Below are positions 1-7,439 of a stretch of 12,282 nucleotides of DNA, one piece after another; position 1 is the first letter of the stretch; the number at the start of each line of letters is the position of its first letter. The DNA lies in contig SLDF01000379.1 in assembly GCA_007125435.1 (NCBI GenBank), forward strand, positions 1-12,282. The letters are read 5' to 3'. The position numbers were made by a program, and so were the translations under genes. This DNA comes from Saprospiraceae bacterium (GTDB lineage Bacteria; Bacteroidota; Bacteroidia; Chitinophagales; Saprospiraceae). Below the pieces are notes generated by a model. It did not search any database and was not told the DNA's origin. It saw only the letters and a program-made list of their open reading frames with translations.

Positions 1-2864
1 CCACCTGGAACATCGTAGTTATATGGTCCTCTCAGCTGCGGATGATAGGTCATGTCAAATATCTGTACCACGTTGTTTAGACCAGGTTGGATAGAGGCAT
101 TTCGGAATATTTCCTGAAGGTTTACCGGACGCGTGTATGGATTTTGGGAGTCATCCTGCGTACGCGCTATATTGTCAATACGATACCAATTGAGTAAGGC
201 TCTGTTGACGCCGCCGAGTCGATCATTAATGAGCTCTGATTCTTCGAAAACTTTACGACCTTCTATTCTGGCAAACTGTGGCACACTGGATAAAACCCAT
301 GCATTGGCAGGCGTTCGCATATCTATCCTACTGATGGTACCTTCAAAGTCATCAAGGTATACAGCGCCGTCCCCATTTTGCTTGATCGCCCTGGAGTATC
401 CTGGCCTGAGTGCTGCTGCCTCGGCAGATACTGATATTCTTGACATCTCCTTGGTCGAATAGAAGGGTAACATATCTACGATTCTTGTCAGCCATGGAGC
501 ATCATCACTATAGTTAAAATCCAGACCATATATCCTGTTATTGATGGGGTCATCTCCGAGGTTTACTTTCTGGGTAAAGGGTCGCTCAAACAAGTGCATG
601 TATGTACCACCCACTTGAAGATTCCTGTTGACTTCATACTCTGCCCTGAGACCTATCATCGTCTTTTGTTGAAAGGAGAACATGGCATTATTTTCGAAAG
701 AAACATTGACTTGATTACCGGGACCTAAGAGTGCATCATTAAGTATGCGCACTCTACCCAGCGAATAGTCTATTTCATAGTCTACACCCTCTACTAATGG
801 CATGGCACCGGCTGTCACCCGCACAGACCCTTCCGGTATATTGAAGGCACCCAGGCTGATCTCTGAGGTTACACTCGATTTATAACTACCCCTTATTGTA
901 TATCGGTTCAGCTCGGGATACTCTCTAGCTCTCGTTACTGTGGAGTCATAGAGCATTTGATAGGTATACCGTTCTCGTTGGATGGCATCATCTATCTGGT
1001 TGGATAGTGAAGACCCGAATGGCTCCAATACCGGAAACATGATCCTACCGTTTCGGGTATTAATGGTCAGTCCCTCTACAAAGTCAAATACGCCATCAGG
1101 GCCAGGATCTCCATTCATATTCAGGTTATCAAGGTTGAACACGCGGATCAATGGCACACCTGCCAAATTGGATGAAGGTAAGAAACGCTTTTCTCCTCCA
1201 CCCGGATCCTCATATACGATGTCAAGCCTGAAGTCTTCTTGATTGACCTGATAAGCATTGATGTTATATATGTTTTTCATCATGAGGTGCCAGTTAGGTA
1301 TATCTACTCTAGGCGTTGTGGATTTTAACATCCTCACGAATAAAACACCTAGATCTTCACCCTGAGCATTGGGCACCTCATTGTCAAACTCACCTACCTG
1401 AAAGACTTCACCGTTGTAAACATACTCGTACGCAACACCAAGGACCTGGTCAGGTCTCAGTGTAGTGTTTAAGGATATATATCCGAGTTCTAGATTGACT
1501 GTATATTCTGATGGCAATAGTTTTCTGGCTCTGACTTTTTCGAAGTCTTTTGCCATCTCCATATTGAATGGAGGCCTCTGTAGTACATTGACAGCATTGT
1601 CTATCGTTCTAGTCTCTGGTCTATCAAGAATCTCGCTGTAGAGTGTATTGACATCATTTGCAGGTAGCGGATATTGACCAGTCACATCTCTGGTATTGGC
1701 ACCGGGGCCAGGTCTTACATTGGGGTTGGTCAGTCTGGTAAACTCACCCATATCTGCCAGGGCTACGATATCTCTAACGCCCTCCGCCTGATTCCTTTCA
1801 TTTGTAACGTAGACATCTATACGGTTGATTTTGAATACGGAGTTGATAATAGGTAGATTGTCTAATGCAGGCTCGAAAGTCTCTCTGTTAAAGTGAGATA
1901 TGAAGAAGTGGCGGTTTTCATCATATTCATCGGCCTTGACCTCGAAAAATTGCTGTTGTGCCCCCCCTTGTACCTGGATATTTTGAGACTCAGACCTTTG
2001 CTGTGAAGCAATAGCTGTCAGTCTGAGTTTACCAAACTGCATCTCTGTTTTTATACCAAATAAACTTTGTGCGCCCTGTATGAGGTTTGACCTCAGAGGT
2101 AGGGTTACATTACCGGCCTCTATCTTCTTGATAATCTCATCTTCACTGAATGCTTCACTGTCATATTCCAGACGCATTTGATTGTCAAAGTCAAAAGTGG
2201 CCTGTGTATTGTAGTTGGCATTGAGTTTCAGCTTTTCACCGATTTGGCCGGTCACACTCATATTGATGGCCATGTCAAAGTTGAGGTTGGTAAAGTTTTG
2301 CTGTCTGGCCAATAGAACCGGGTTTTCTCTTCTTTGGTGGTTGACACCAAGCGTGACATCGATATTACCCTGTGGGTTGATATCTACATTTGACCCTCCG
2401 AATAGTCGATCTACCAGTGATCTGGATACGTCGATTTTGTCCAGTGGATCCTTTTTTAGACCTCCGGCAGGGCCACCTATACCTCCCATACGTGCAAAAT
2501 ATTCGCGTTGTTGCTGCTCAGCACGATACTCCAGATACTCCTCGAATGACATATATGTAGGTGCTCTATAGTAGTCTTTACCTATCTTCTCTTTGATGAT
2601 GTATTGGTTCGTCTCCGGATCAAACTCTACCTCTTTCTCTATGATGGATGGGTCGTTGAGATCATAGGGGTTTCTCAGTCGATTATTGATGAAGTCATCT
2701 GTTCGATCTCTTTGGGGCAGTGTGTCATTTTCTATAGCATTGTCGCGGTCTTTGTCAAAGCTGTCGTCTACAGTATAGTCCGGCGTGTAGCTCCGCGAGC
2801 TCCACCCAGCCAATGTACTACCAATACCAATATATAATAGCGTATAAAGTAACGTCCGCTTCAT
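1..2864 (-). CDS. sprA: SprA, T9SS outer-membrane translocon, N-terminal part (runs off the window)
   Basis: SprA forms the very large outer-membrane beta-barrel through which type IX secretion substrates cross, and it is needed for gliding in Bacteroidota. I translated the minus strand from the ATG at 2864-2862. The frame stays open for 954 residues to the window edge, so well over half of a typical >2000-residue SprA is missing. Residues 1-20 form a signal peptide (Lys2-Arg3, then a hydrophobic stretch ending near TLAG). Family-like blocks follow: residues 195-234 (NFDMAINMSVTGQIGEKLKL, then YNTQATFDFDNQMRLEY), residues 251-280 (LPLRSNLIQGAQSLFGIKTE), and GPYNYD at 946-951. The start is supported by AGAAGG 5 nt upstream (plus-strand 2870-2875), unusual in a phylum where such sites are often weak. 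The gene lies 110 bp downstream of ruvA on the same strand, with no clear terminator or TAnnTTTG box between, so co-transcription is likely. Identification is by recalled family sequence. Confidence 0.95.
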   Translation of the reverse strand, partial: MKRTLLYTLLYIGIGSTLAGWSSRSYTPDYTVDDSFDKDRDNAIENDTLPQRDRTDDFINNRLRNPYDLNDPSIIEKEVEFDPETNQYIIKEKIGKDYYRAPTYMSFEEYLEYRAEQQQREYFARMGGIGGPAGGLKKDPLDKIDVSRSLVDRLFGGSNVDINPQGNIDVTLGVNHQRRENPVLLARQQNFTNLNFDMAINMSVTGQIGEKLKLNANYNTQATFDFDNQMRLEYDSEAFSEDEIIKKIEAGNVTLPLRSNLIQGAQSLFGIKTEMQFGKLRLTAIASQQRSESQNIQVQGGAQQQFFEVKADEYDENRHFFISHFNRETFEPALDNLPIINSVFKINRIDVYVTNERNQAEGVRDIVALADMGEFTRLTNPNVRPGPGANTRDVTGQYPLPANDVNTLYSEILDRPETRTIDNAVNVLQRPPFNMEMAKDFEKVRARKLLPSEYTVNLELGYISLNTTLRPDQVLGVAYEYVYNGEVFQVGEFDNEVPNAQGEDLGVLFVRMLKSTTPRVDIPNWHLMMKNIYNINAYQVNQEDFRLDIVYEDPGGGEKRFLPSSNLAGVPLIRVFNLDNLNMNGDPGPDGVFDFVEGLTINTRNGRIMFPVLEPFGSSLSNQIDDAIQRERYTYQMLYDSTVTRAREYPELNRYTIRGSYKSSVTSEISLGAFNIPEGSVRVTAGAMPLVEGVDYEIDYSLGRVRILNDALLGPGNQVNVSFENNAMFSFQQKTMIGLRAEYEVNRNLQVGGTYMHLFERPFTQKVNLGDDPINNRIYGLDFNYSDDAPWLTRIVDMLPFYSTKEMSRISVSAEAAALRPGYSRAIKQNGDGAVYLDDFEGTISRIDMRTPANAWVLSSVPQFARIEGRKVFEESELINDRLGGVNRALLNWYRIDNIARTQDDSQNPYTRPVNLQEIFRNASIQPGLNNVVQIFDMTYHPQLRGPYNYDVPG

Positions 2865-2974
2865 AAATACCTTCTAATCAACTTACCTGCTCTGTCGTCA
2901 ATACGCATACCTAAACGAAGTAATTATGTTCGTATTGAATTTTGTTAAAAAAATTAACATATTTTTTTGCCGAA

Positions 2975-3571
2975 TTACGACATTTGGCCAAGCGCCAGCT
3001 TGATCAGCTCTTCTACAGAGATGTCTCCGGTTGCATCTTGCAATACTTTATCCAGAGCTTTTCCGGCACGCTGTTTGTTAAAGCCTAAGGCAACAAGTGC
3101 AGATAACGCTTCATTTTTGGCAGTATTGCCCCCAGCAGATATTATATCTCCACCATCTTCGATATCGCCCATTTTTAGTAGCTTATCCTTGAGGTCTAAG
3201 ATGATTTTTTTAGCAGTCTTTGGCCCCACGCCCTTTACCTTATTGAATATTTCCGGCCGATCTGTCAGTATGGCTGACCGTATCTCGCTGCTAGTCATAG
3301 ATGATAGTATGACCCTACCGGTATTTGGACCTATTCCTGAGACGGATATCAGATGATTAAAAATCTCCTTCTCTACCTCATCATAAAACCCATAGAGCGT
3401 CTGACTGTCCTCCCTCACGATCAGTGAGGTGTAGAGCAAGGCCTCATCCTTAGCCTCTATCTTGCTATAGGTCTGTTGCGAAATATGTACAAAATAGCCG
3501 ACACCATTGGCCTCTATGTAGACATGTGTAGGTGTCTTTAGCGTCAGCTTACCCCGGATATATCCTATCAT
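2975..3571 (-). CDS. ruvA: Holliday junction branch migration protein RuvA
   Basis: RuvA binds four-way DNA junctions as a tetramer and recruits the RuvB motor for branch migration in recombinational repair. The 198-residue length is normal for the family. The N-terminal OB fold begins MIGYIRG. The acidic pin that separates strands is present as Glu54-Asp55 in VREDSQ, matching E. coli Glu55-Asp56. Two helix-hairpin-helix motifs follow, at about 73-92 (SGIGPNTG) and 109-128 (KGVGPKTAKK). After a short linker (135-149), domain III spans about 150-195 (ALSALVALGFNKQRAGKAL), the RuvB-contacting part. The ATG is 25 nt downstream of a TATATTTG box. sprA follows on the same strand, a ruvA-sprA order I recall from other Bacteroidota. 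No ruvB or ruvC is in the window. Confidence 0.98.
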   Translation of the reverse strand: MIGYIRGKLTLKTPTHVYIEANGVGYFVHISQQTYSKIEAKDEALLYTSLIVREDSQTLYGFYDEVEKEIFNHLISVSGIGPNTGRVILSSMTSSEIRSAILTDRPEIFNKVKGVGPKTAKKIILDLKDKLLKMGDIEDGGDIISAGGNTAKNEALSALVALGFNKQRAGKALDKVLQDATGDISVEELIKLALGQMS

Positions 3572-3596
3572 ATCGCTGTCTTCGTTATTTATGCGG

Positions 3597-3604
3597 CAAA
3601 TATA
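3597..3604 (-). promoter_or_regulatory. Putative Bacteroidota -7 promoter box of ruvA (TATATTTG)
   Basis: On the minus strand the sequence TATATTTG matches the Bacteroidota primary-sigma -7 consensus TAnnTTTG at every fixed position. It is 25 nt upstream of the ruvA ATG, giving a short leader. I see no convincing TTG at the -33 position, so this is a partial match. The same box with the following G+C base (TATATTTGC) occurs before mutL at nearly the same distance. Confidence 0.5.
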
Positions 3605-3673
3605 TCATTTTAAAATTAATTATAATATGTAAGCAGCCAATTATTAGGAGACTGGCAAGTTTTACCCTATGTA

Positions 3674-3715
3674 TTAAACCCGAATCATGCATTGTAAATT
3701 CGTAATGAGGGTTAA
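3674..3715. other. AT-rich imperfect inverted repeat in the ruvA-aquaporin gap
   Basis: An inner stem CGAAT (3681-3685) / ATTCG (3698-3702) encloses a 12-nt loop. An outer arm TTAAACC (3674-3680) can pair with GGTTAA (3710-3715) with one bulged A and an asymmetric internal loop. It lies upstream of both divergent genes. It could be an operator-like dyad or chance pairing in AT-rich DNA; no T-run follows on either strand, so it is not a convincing terminator. The rest of 3605-3800 holds no gene that I can see. Confidence 0.25.
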
Positions 3716-3800
3716 ATCAAGTTAAACACAAACCAAATGCCAATAGTCAAGACCTCTGATACTGATGTAAGAAAACAGATTTATCTACTGCATTGCATCA

Positions 3801-3955
3801 GCGATGTGAAAGGGTGGCGACGCTAGGAGCCAGACTCTGCGTAATGTTAATGGAGCAGAGGCCGACCGTTCAGGGAGCCCTGTAACGTAGCGACCCGACG
3901 ACGTCAGGAGGAGGGTGATGCCCAAAGCGACAAAATGAAATGCACCCTTTAAAGG
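3801..3955. other. GC-rich structured intergenic element of unknown identity (candidate ncRNA or dispersed repeat)
   Basis: By hand count, 3801-3930 is 60% G+C (78/130), against 28% in 3601-3730 and 32% in 3951-4065. The island contains a near-direct repeat (CGACGCTAGGAG at 3818-3829 and CGACGTCAGGAG at 3899-3910, 10/12 identical), and GCGAC occurs at 3817, 3890 and 3927. Potential hairpins are CTCTGC (3835-3840)/GCAGAG (3855-3860), and CGTTCAGG (3867-3874)/CCTGTAACG (3879-3887) with one bulge and a GAGC loop. An 8-bp inverted repeat, AAAGGGTG (3809-3816)/CACCCTTT (3943-3950), could close the whole unit. No sustained reading frame of plausible coding character was seen. It lacks hallmarks I know for tmRNA, RNase P RNA or SRP RNA. 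It may be a REP- or MITE-like repeat or a structured RNA; the strand is unknown. The 110 bp after it, up to the aquaporin start, show nothing clear. Confidence 0.5.
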
Positions 3956-4065
3956 TAGCGGTTTTAATGAATTTAGTTAAATTTAGGGCGTTATACCTAT
4001 TTTGTGTAAGTGCTTTGATCTGACTTCAAAGCTGCACTCACGTCATATCAATTAAAACTAATCTT

Positions 4066-4806
4066 ATGACACCTTTTGCGGCAGAAATTTTAGGTACGGC
4101 TCTCCTGCTCCTTATGGGTGCCGGAGTGGTTGCCAATGTGGTGCTGAATGAGACAAAGGGATTTGGTGGAGGTTGGATTGTGATCACTACCGGCTGGGCA
4201 CTGGGCGTGTTCATCGGTGTTGTTGTTGCCGGCCCTTATAGTGGTGCTCATCTAAATCCGGCAGTTAGCATAGGGCTTGCATTAACCGGAAAATTTGAAT
4301 GGCATAGTGTTCCGCTTTACATTTTGGGGCAGTTCATCGGAGCAGCATTAGGTGCATTTACTGCCTGGGCATTGTACAAGGATCACTTCAAGCAAACCGA
4401 TGATGCCGATCTGAAGCGAGCCGTGTTTTGTACGGCTCCGGCCATCAGGAATTACACTGTGAATGTTTTGGCTGAGATGGTGGGGACGTTTGTATTAATC
4501 ATCGTAGTATTGTATAGTACCGGAGCAGAGTTGCATACATCCAAAGAAGAGCACCTACCTATAGGCCTTGGTGCTCTGGGCGCAGTGCCGGTAGCATTTT
4601 TGGTCTGGGTAATTGGTCTATCACTTGGCGGCACGACAGGGTATGCCATAAATCCAGCCAGAGATCTCTCTCCAAGAATCATACATGCCCTGTTGCCAAT
4701 TAAAGATAAGGGAGGATCCGACTGGTCTTATGCCTGGATTCCGGTTATCGGCCCGCTCATAGGGGCATCTATTGCAGCATATGCGTACATATGGCTTGGG
4801 AGCTGA
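4066..4806 (+). CDS. MIP-family channel, aquaglyceroporin (GlpF) type
   Basis: An inner-membrane channel for passive passage of glycerol or similar small neutral solutes and water. The 246-residue protein has the duplicated MIP fold: first half-helix NPA at 64-66 (SGAHLNPAV) and second at 196-198 (GYAINPARD). The Asp after the second NPA-Arg (Asp200) is the usual glycerol-facilitator signature. Aligning by eye to E. coli GlpF, the selectivity filter is Trp44 (Trp48), Gly184 (Gly191), Tyr193 (Phe200) and Arg199 (Arg206), a wide glycerol-type constriction with Tyr for Phe. Six membrane segments are visible, at about 5-25, 35-55, 82-102, 132-152, 166-187 and 222-243. The ATG begins directly with a membrane helix, as is normal. 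No glpK or glpD is adjacent and no clear -7 box was found upstream. It is 87 nt before the mutL ATG, which appears to have its own promoter box. Substrate is inferred. Confidence 0.93.
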   Translation: MTPFAAEILGTALLLLMGAGVVANVVLNETKGFGGGWIVITTGWALGVFIGVVVAGPYSGAHLNPAVSIGLALTGKFEWHSVPLYILGQFIGAALGAFTAWALYKDHFKQTDDADLKRAVFCTAPAIRNYTVNVLAEMVGTFVLIIVVLYSTGAELHTSKEEHLPIGLGALGAVPVAFLVWVIGLSLGGTTGYAINPARDLSPRIIHALLPIKDKGGSDWSYAWIPVIGPLIGASIAAYAYIWLGS

Positions 4807-4858
4807 CGTATTGATAATATGATGGGATTCAAAACAACAGAAGGACATATATATTAGT

Positions 4859-4866
4859 TATATTTG
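4859..4866 (+). promoter_or_regulatory. Putative Bacteroidota -7 promoter box of mutL (TATATTTG)
   Basis: TATATTTG matches TAnnTTTG at every fixed position and ends 27 nt before the mutL ATG at 4894, almost the layout seen for ruvA. Its last three bases are the TTG that could otherwise be read as an upstream mutL start, which argues for the ATG. No clear -33 TTG was found. Confidence 0.5.
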
Positions 4867-4893
4867 CAGGCTAATAACGAACCTTCCGGACCC

Positions 4894-6744
4894 ATGAGTG
4901 ACATTATCAAACTTCTTCCAGACGCCCTGGCTAATCAAATAGCAGCCGGTGAGGTCGTGCAGAGACCTGCATCTGTGGTCAAGGAATTAATGGAGAATGC
5001 CCTAGATGCCGGAGCCGATAGTATCAAACTGATATTAAAAGAAGGCGGTAAAACACTCATTCAAGTCATCGACGATGGCAAGGGTATGTCGGAGACAGAT
5101 GCCAGAATGGCTTTTGAAAGACACGCCACTTCAAAAATTGATAAAGTAGAAGATTTATTTGCCCTTCGGACGATGGGATTTAGAGGTGAGGCGTTGGCGT
5201 CTATAGCAGCTGTAGCTCAGGTCGAGCTGAAAACTAAAACACATGAAGCTGACCTCGGGACAAGAATCCTCATTGAAGGGTCAAATGTCATCACCCAGGA
5301 GCCCTGTCAATGCGAGACCGGCACTAGCGTAGCTGTAAAGAACCTTTTCTTCAATGTACCTGCCAGAAAGCAGTTTCTCAAAAAGGATCACCTGGAGGCA
5401 GCTCATGCGGAGGCAGAGTTCATAAGGATCGCTATGGCCTATCCGGAAATTAAGCTGAGTATGTTCTTAGACGATCGTGAAGCTTACCGCCTGGCACCGG
5501 GCAATTTGCGACAAAGGATTAATAGTATTTTCAAAAGAAAAGATTTTACGGAAGTCTTGGTACCTGTCGAAGAAACCACGGATTTAGTGACACTAAAGGG
5601 GTATATAGGTACGCCCGAAACAGCTAAGAAGCGCAGAGGTGATCAGTTCTTATTCGTCAATGGGAGGTTCATCAAAAGCCACTACCTGAATCATGCAGTA
5701 GCTACTGCCTATGAAGATATTTTACCTGAGGGTCGTTTTCCTTTCTTTGCTATATTTCTGGAAGTAGATCCATCGAAAATCGATGTTAATGTTCACCCGA
5801 CTAAGCAAGAGATAAAGTTTGAAGATGAACGCATCATCTACAACTATCTCAAGGTCGCTGCCAAGTACGCCCTTTCCAAATATCATGTGGCGCCCACCTT
5901 GGATTTTGATCAGGATAGGGTGTTTAAAATGGATAATCCGCCTTCTCCTTCGACTAGCTCCGGGAGTAAAAATGCAGGCGCATCTGACTGGAAAAAACCA
6001 GCCGAAAACAGATTTGCTACCGAGGAGAAACGCGAGTGGATGAGTTACTACGAGCAAATATTCAATGACGATAATAAAGATGCTGCAGATAAAGAGGACG
6101 TAGTCATCCTACCCAGCCAGTCTAATCAGCAAGATGAACAGGAAAAGAAGCTGTTTACTTCCGGGGATGAATGGACAGATACCCAGCCTCATCAAATCCA
6201 TCAATCGTACATCATGTGCCATATACGCTCAGGTATCATCATTGTAGACCAGCAAGCTGCTCATGAACGCATACTCTTTGAAAAGTACATGGCTGATTTG
6301 AAAAATGGACAGGCGTCTGTTCAGAAGCTCCTGTTTCCTAAAGTGGTGTCTGTCCAGGGTGCAGATATTGATATAGTAAATAAGCTAGTACCAATCATTA
6401 ATGAATTTGGGGTCAAGATTGAACCTTTTGGCGAGTCTGAGTTTATCATTCACGGGACGCCTTCGATGAAGGGTAAAGATCACGACCCGGAGGAATTGAT
6501 TCATCAACTGATCGATCAATACAAATCGAATATTGATCTAGATTTGAACCTCAACGAGAAAGCTGCATCAGCATTAGCCAAGTCAACGGCCATGAAGCGA
6601 GGCCGAAAGCTGTCGAATGACGAAATGCAATCTCTGGTTGACCAGCTGTTTTCATGTGAAATGCCTTATACAAGTCCAATGGGTAGAAAATGCTTCATCA
6701 CACTGGACCTGGATGATTTAGAAAAAAGATTTAAGAAGAATTAA
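4894..6744 (+). CDS. mutL: DNA mismatch repair protein MutL
   Basis: MutL couples mismatch recognition by MutS to strand removal. The 616-residue protein starts at the ATG at 4894 (MSDIIKLLPD, collinear with other MutL N-termini). The GHKL ATPase is complete: catalytic Glu31 and Asn35 in KELMENALDAG, Asp60-x-Gly62-x-Gly64 (DDGKG), the lid motif TMGFRGEALASI at 93-104, and the GTSVAVKNLFFNVPARKQ motif at 143-160. The transducer domain runs to about 330, with DVNVHPTKQEIKF at 297-309. A polar linker covers about 340-430 and the dimerisation domain 433-616. The C-terminal endonuclease motifs are altered: DQQAAHERILFE at 452-463 has Gln for the His of DQHA(X)2E(X)4E, and SPMGRK at 594-599 replaces CPHGRP. 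Whether it nicks DNA is therefore uncertain. The next gene starts 6 nt after the stop. Confidence 0.97.
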   Translation: MSDIIKLLPDALANQIAAGEVVQRPASVVKELMENALDAGADSIKLILKEGGKTLIQVIDDGKGMSETDARMAFERHATSKIDKVEDLFALRTMGFRGEALASIAAVAQVELKTKTHEADLGTRILIEGSNVITQEPCQCETGTSVAVKNLFFNVPARKQFLKKDHLEAAHAEAEFIRIAMAYPEIKLSMFLDDREAYRLAPGNLRQRINSIFKRKDFTEVLVPVEETTDLVTLKGYIGTPETAKKRRGDQFLFVNGRFIKSHYLNHAVATAYEDILPEGRFPFFAIFLEVDPSKIDVNVHPTKQEIKFEDERIIYNYLKVAAKYALSKYHVAPTLDFDQDRVFKMDNPPSPSTSSGSKNAGASDWKKPAENRFATEEKREWMSYYEQIFNDDNKDAADKEDVVILPSQSNQQDEQEKKLFTSGDEWTDTQPHQIHQSYIMCHIRSGIIIVDQQAAHERILFEKYMADLKNGQASVQKLLFPKVVSVQGADIDIVNKLVPIINEFGVKIEPFGESEFIIHGTPSMKGKDHDPEELIHQLIDQYKSNIDLDLNLNEKAASALAKSTAMKRGRKLSNDEMQSLVDQLFSCEMPYTSPMGRKCFITLDLDDLEKRFKKN

Positions 6745-6750
6745 TACGTT

Positions 6751-7350
6751 ATGCCTAGAGTATCTGAAGTTGTCAAGCATCTGTTGATCATAAATGTACT
6801 GGTGTATTTTGGCTCATTCTTTCTGCTGCAAAGACCTGTGGCTACACTAGCTATGTACTGGCCGGGGTCAGAAGGGTTTCAACCTTATCAGATAGTGTCA
6901 CATATGTTTATGCATGGGTCGCCGATGCACTTGTTTTTCAATATGTTTGGTCTGTATATGTTTGGCTCAAACCTGGAATACTTCTGGGGACCTAAACGGT
7001 TTTTGAGCTACTATTTGATATGTGGTTTTGGGGCCTTGGTGATTCATCTGTTGTACATGTATTTTACAAAGACATTTGATGTGCCTGTCGTTGGTGCCAG
7101 TGGGGCGATATATGGTTTACTGTTGGGATTTGGTATGCAATTCCCCAATATGAGAATAATGCTCCTCATACCTCCCATACCCATGAAGGCTAAATACTTT
7201 GTCATGATATTCGCAGCTATTGAATTATATCTTGGCTTTAGTGGCCGAGAGACCAATATTGCCCATTTTGCCCATCTGGGTGGTGCATTAACAGGTATTC
7301 TAATCATATTATATTGGAAAGCCTCAGGTAAATTCAATCAAATCAATTGA
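6751..7350 (+). CDS. Rhomboid family intramembrane serine protease (short, core-only)
   Basis: A 199-residue integral inner-membrane protease with the basic six-helix rhomboid core. Catalytic Ser117 lies in GASGAIYG (115-122) and catalytic His175 in AHFAHLGGAL (171-180). The oxyanion-side His60 and Asn64 in HLFFNMFG match GlpG His150 and Asn154. There is no extra cytoplasmic domain. The N-terminus (VVKHLLIINVLVYF) goes straight into helix 1. The start is 6 nt after the mutL stop, so translation is probably coupled within one operon. A second rhomboid follows after 89 nt, a mutL-rhomboid-rhomboid order I recall as common in Bacteroidota. Substrates cannot be inferred from sequence. Confidence 0.95.
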   Translation: MPRVSEVVKHLLIINVLVYFGSFFLLQRPVATLAMYWPGSEGFQPYQIVSHMFMHGSPMHLFFNMFGLYMFGSNLEYFWGPKRFLSYYLICGFGALVIHLLYMYFTKTFDVPVVGASGAIYGLLLGFGMQFPNMRIMLLIPPIPMKAKYFVMIFAAIELYLGFSGRETNIAHFAHLGGALTGILIILYWKASGKFNQIN

Positions 7351-7439
7351 TATGCAGAGTTACATCCTTTTGGAGTGATATGCGTTTTAAAGGAAGTCAG
7401 GTAAAGAGGATTATTTTTTAATGGACTAGAGTAGAAATT

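Noticed and set aside
1961..1967. C7 run (G7 on the coding strand) in sprA as a phase-variation tract
   Set aside because: Seven bases is short for slippage control; it encodes Gly300-Gly301 in frame, and the reading frame is continuous across it.
2944..2958. Inverted repeat GTTAA-AAAAA-TTAAC between ruvA and sprA as a terminator
   Set aside because: The stem is 5 bp and almost all A/T, too weak for an intrinsic terminator; chance is likely in this AT-rich spacer.
133..3356. Plus-strand open frames of 60-129 codons antisense to sprA and ruvA
   Set aside because: They lie opposite well-supported genes, show no family motifs, and their composition is what an antisense frame of a coding region gives.
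3801..3955. tmRNA, RNase P RNA, SRP RNA, tRNA or a known riboswitch in the GC-rich element
   Set aside because: None of the conserved core sequences I know for these RNAs is present, and no cloverleaf or tag reading frame could be drawn.
4864..4893. Upstream TTG start for mutL adding 10 residues
   Set aside because: The TTG is part of the TATATTTG promoter box, and the ATG at 4894 gives the usual MutL N-terminus.
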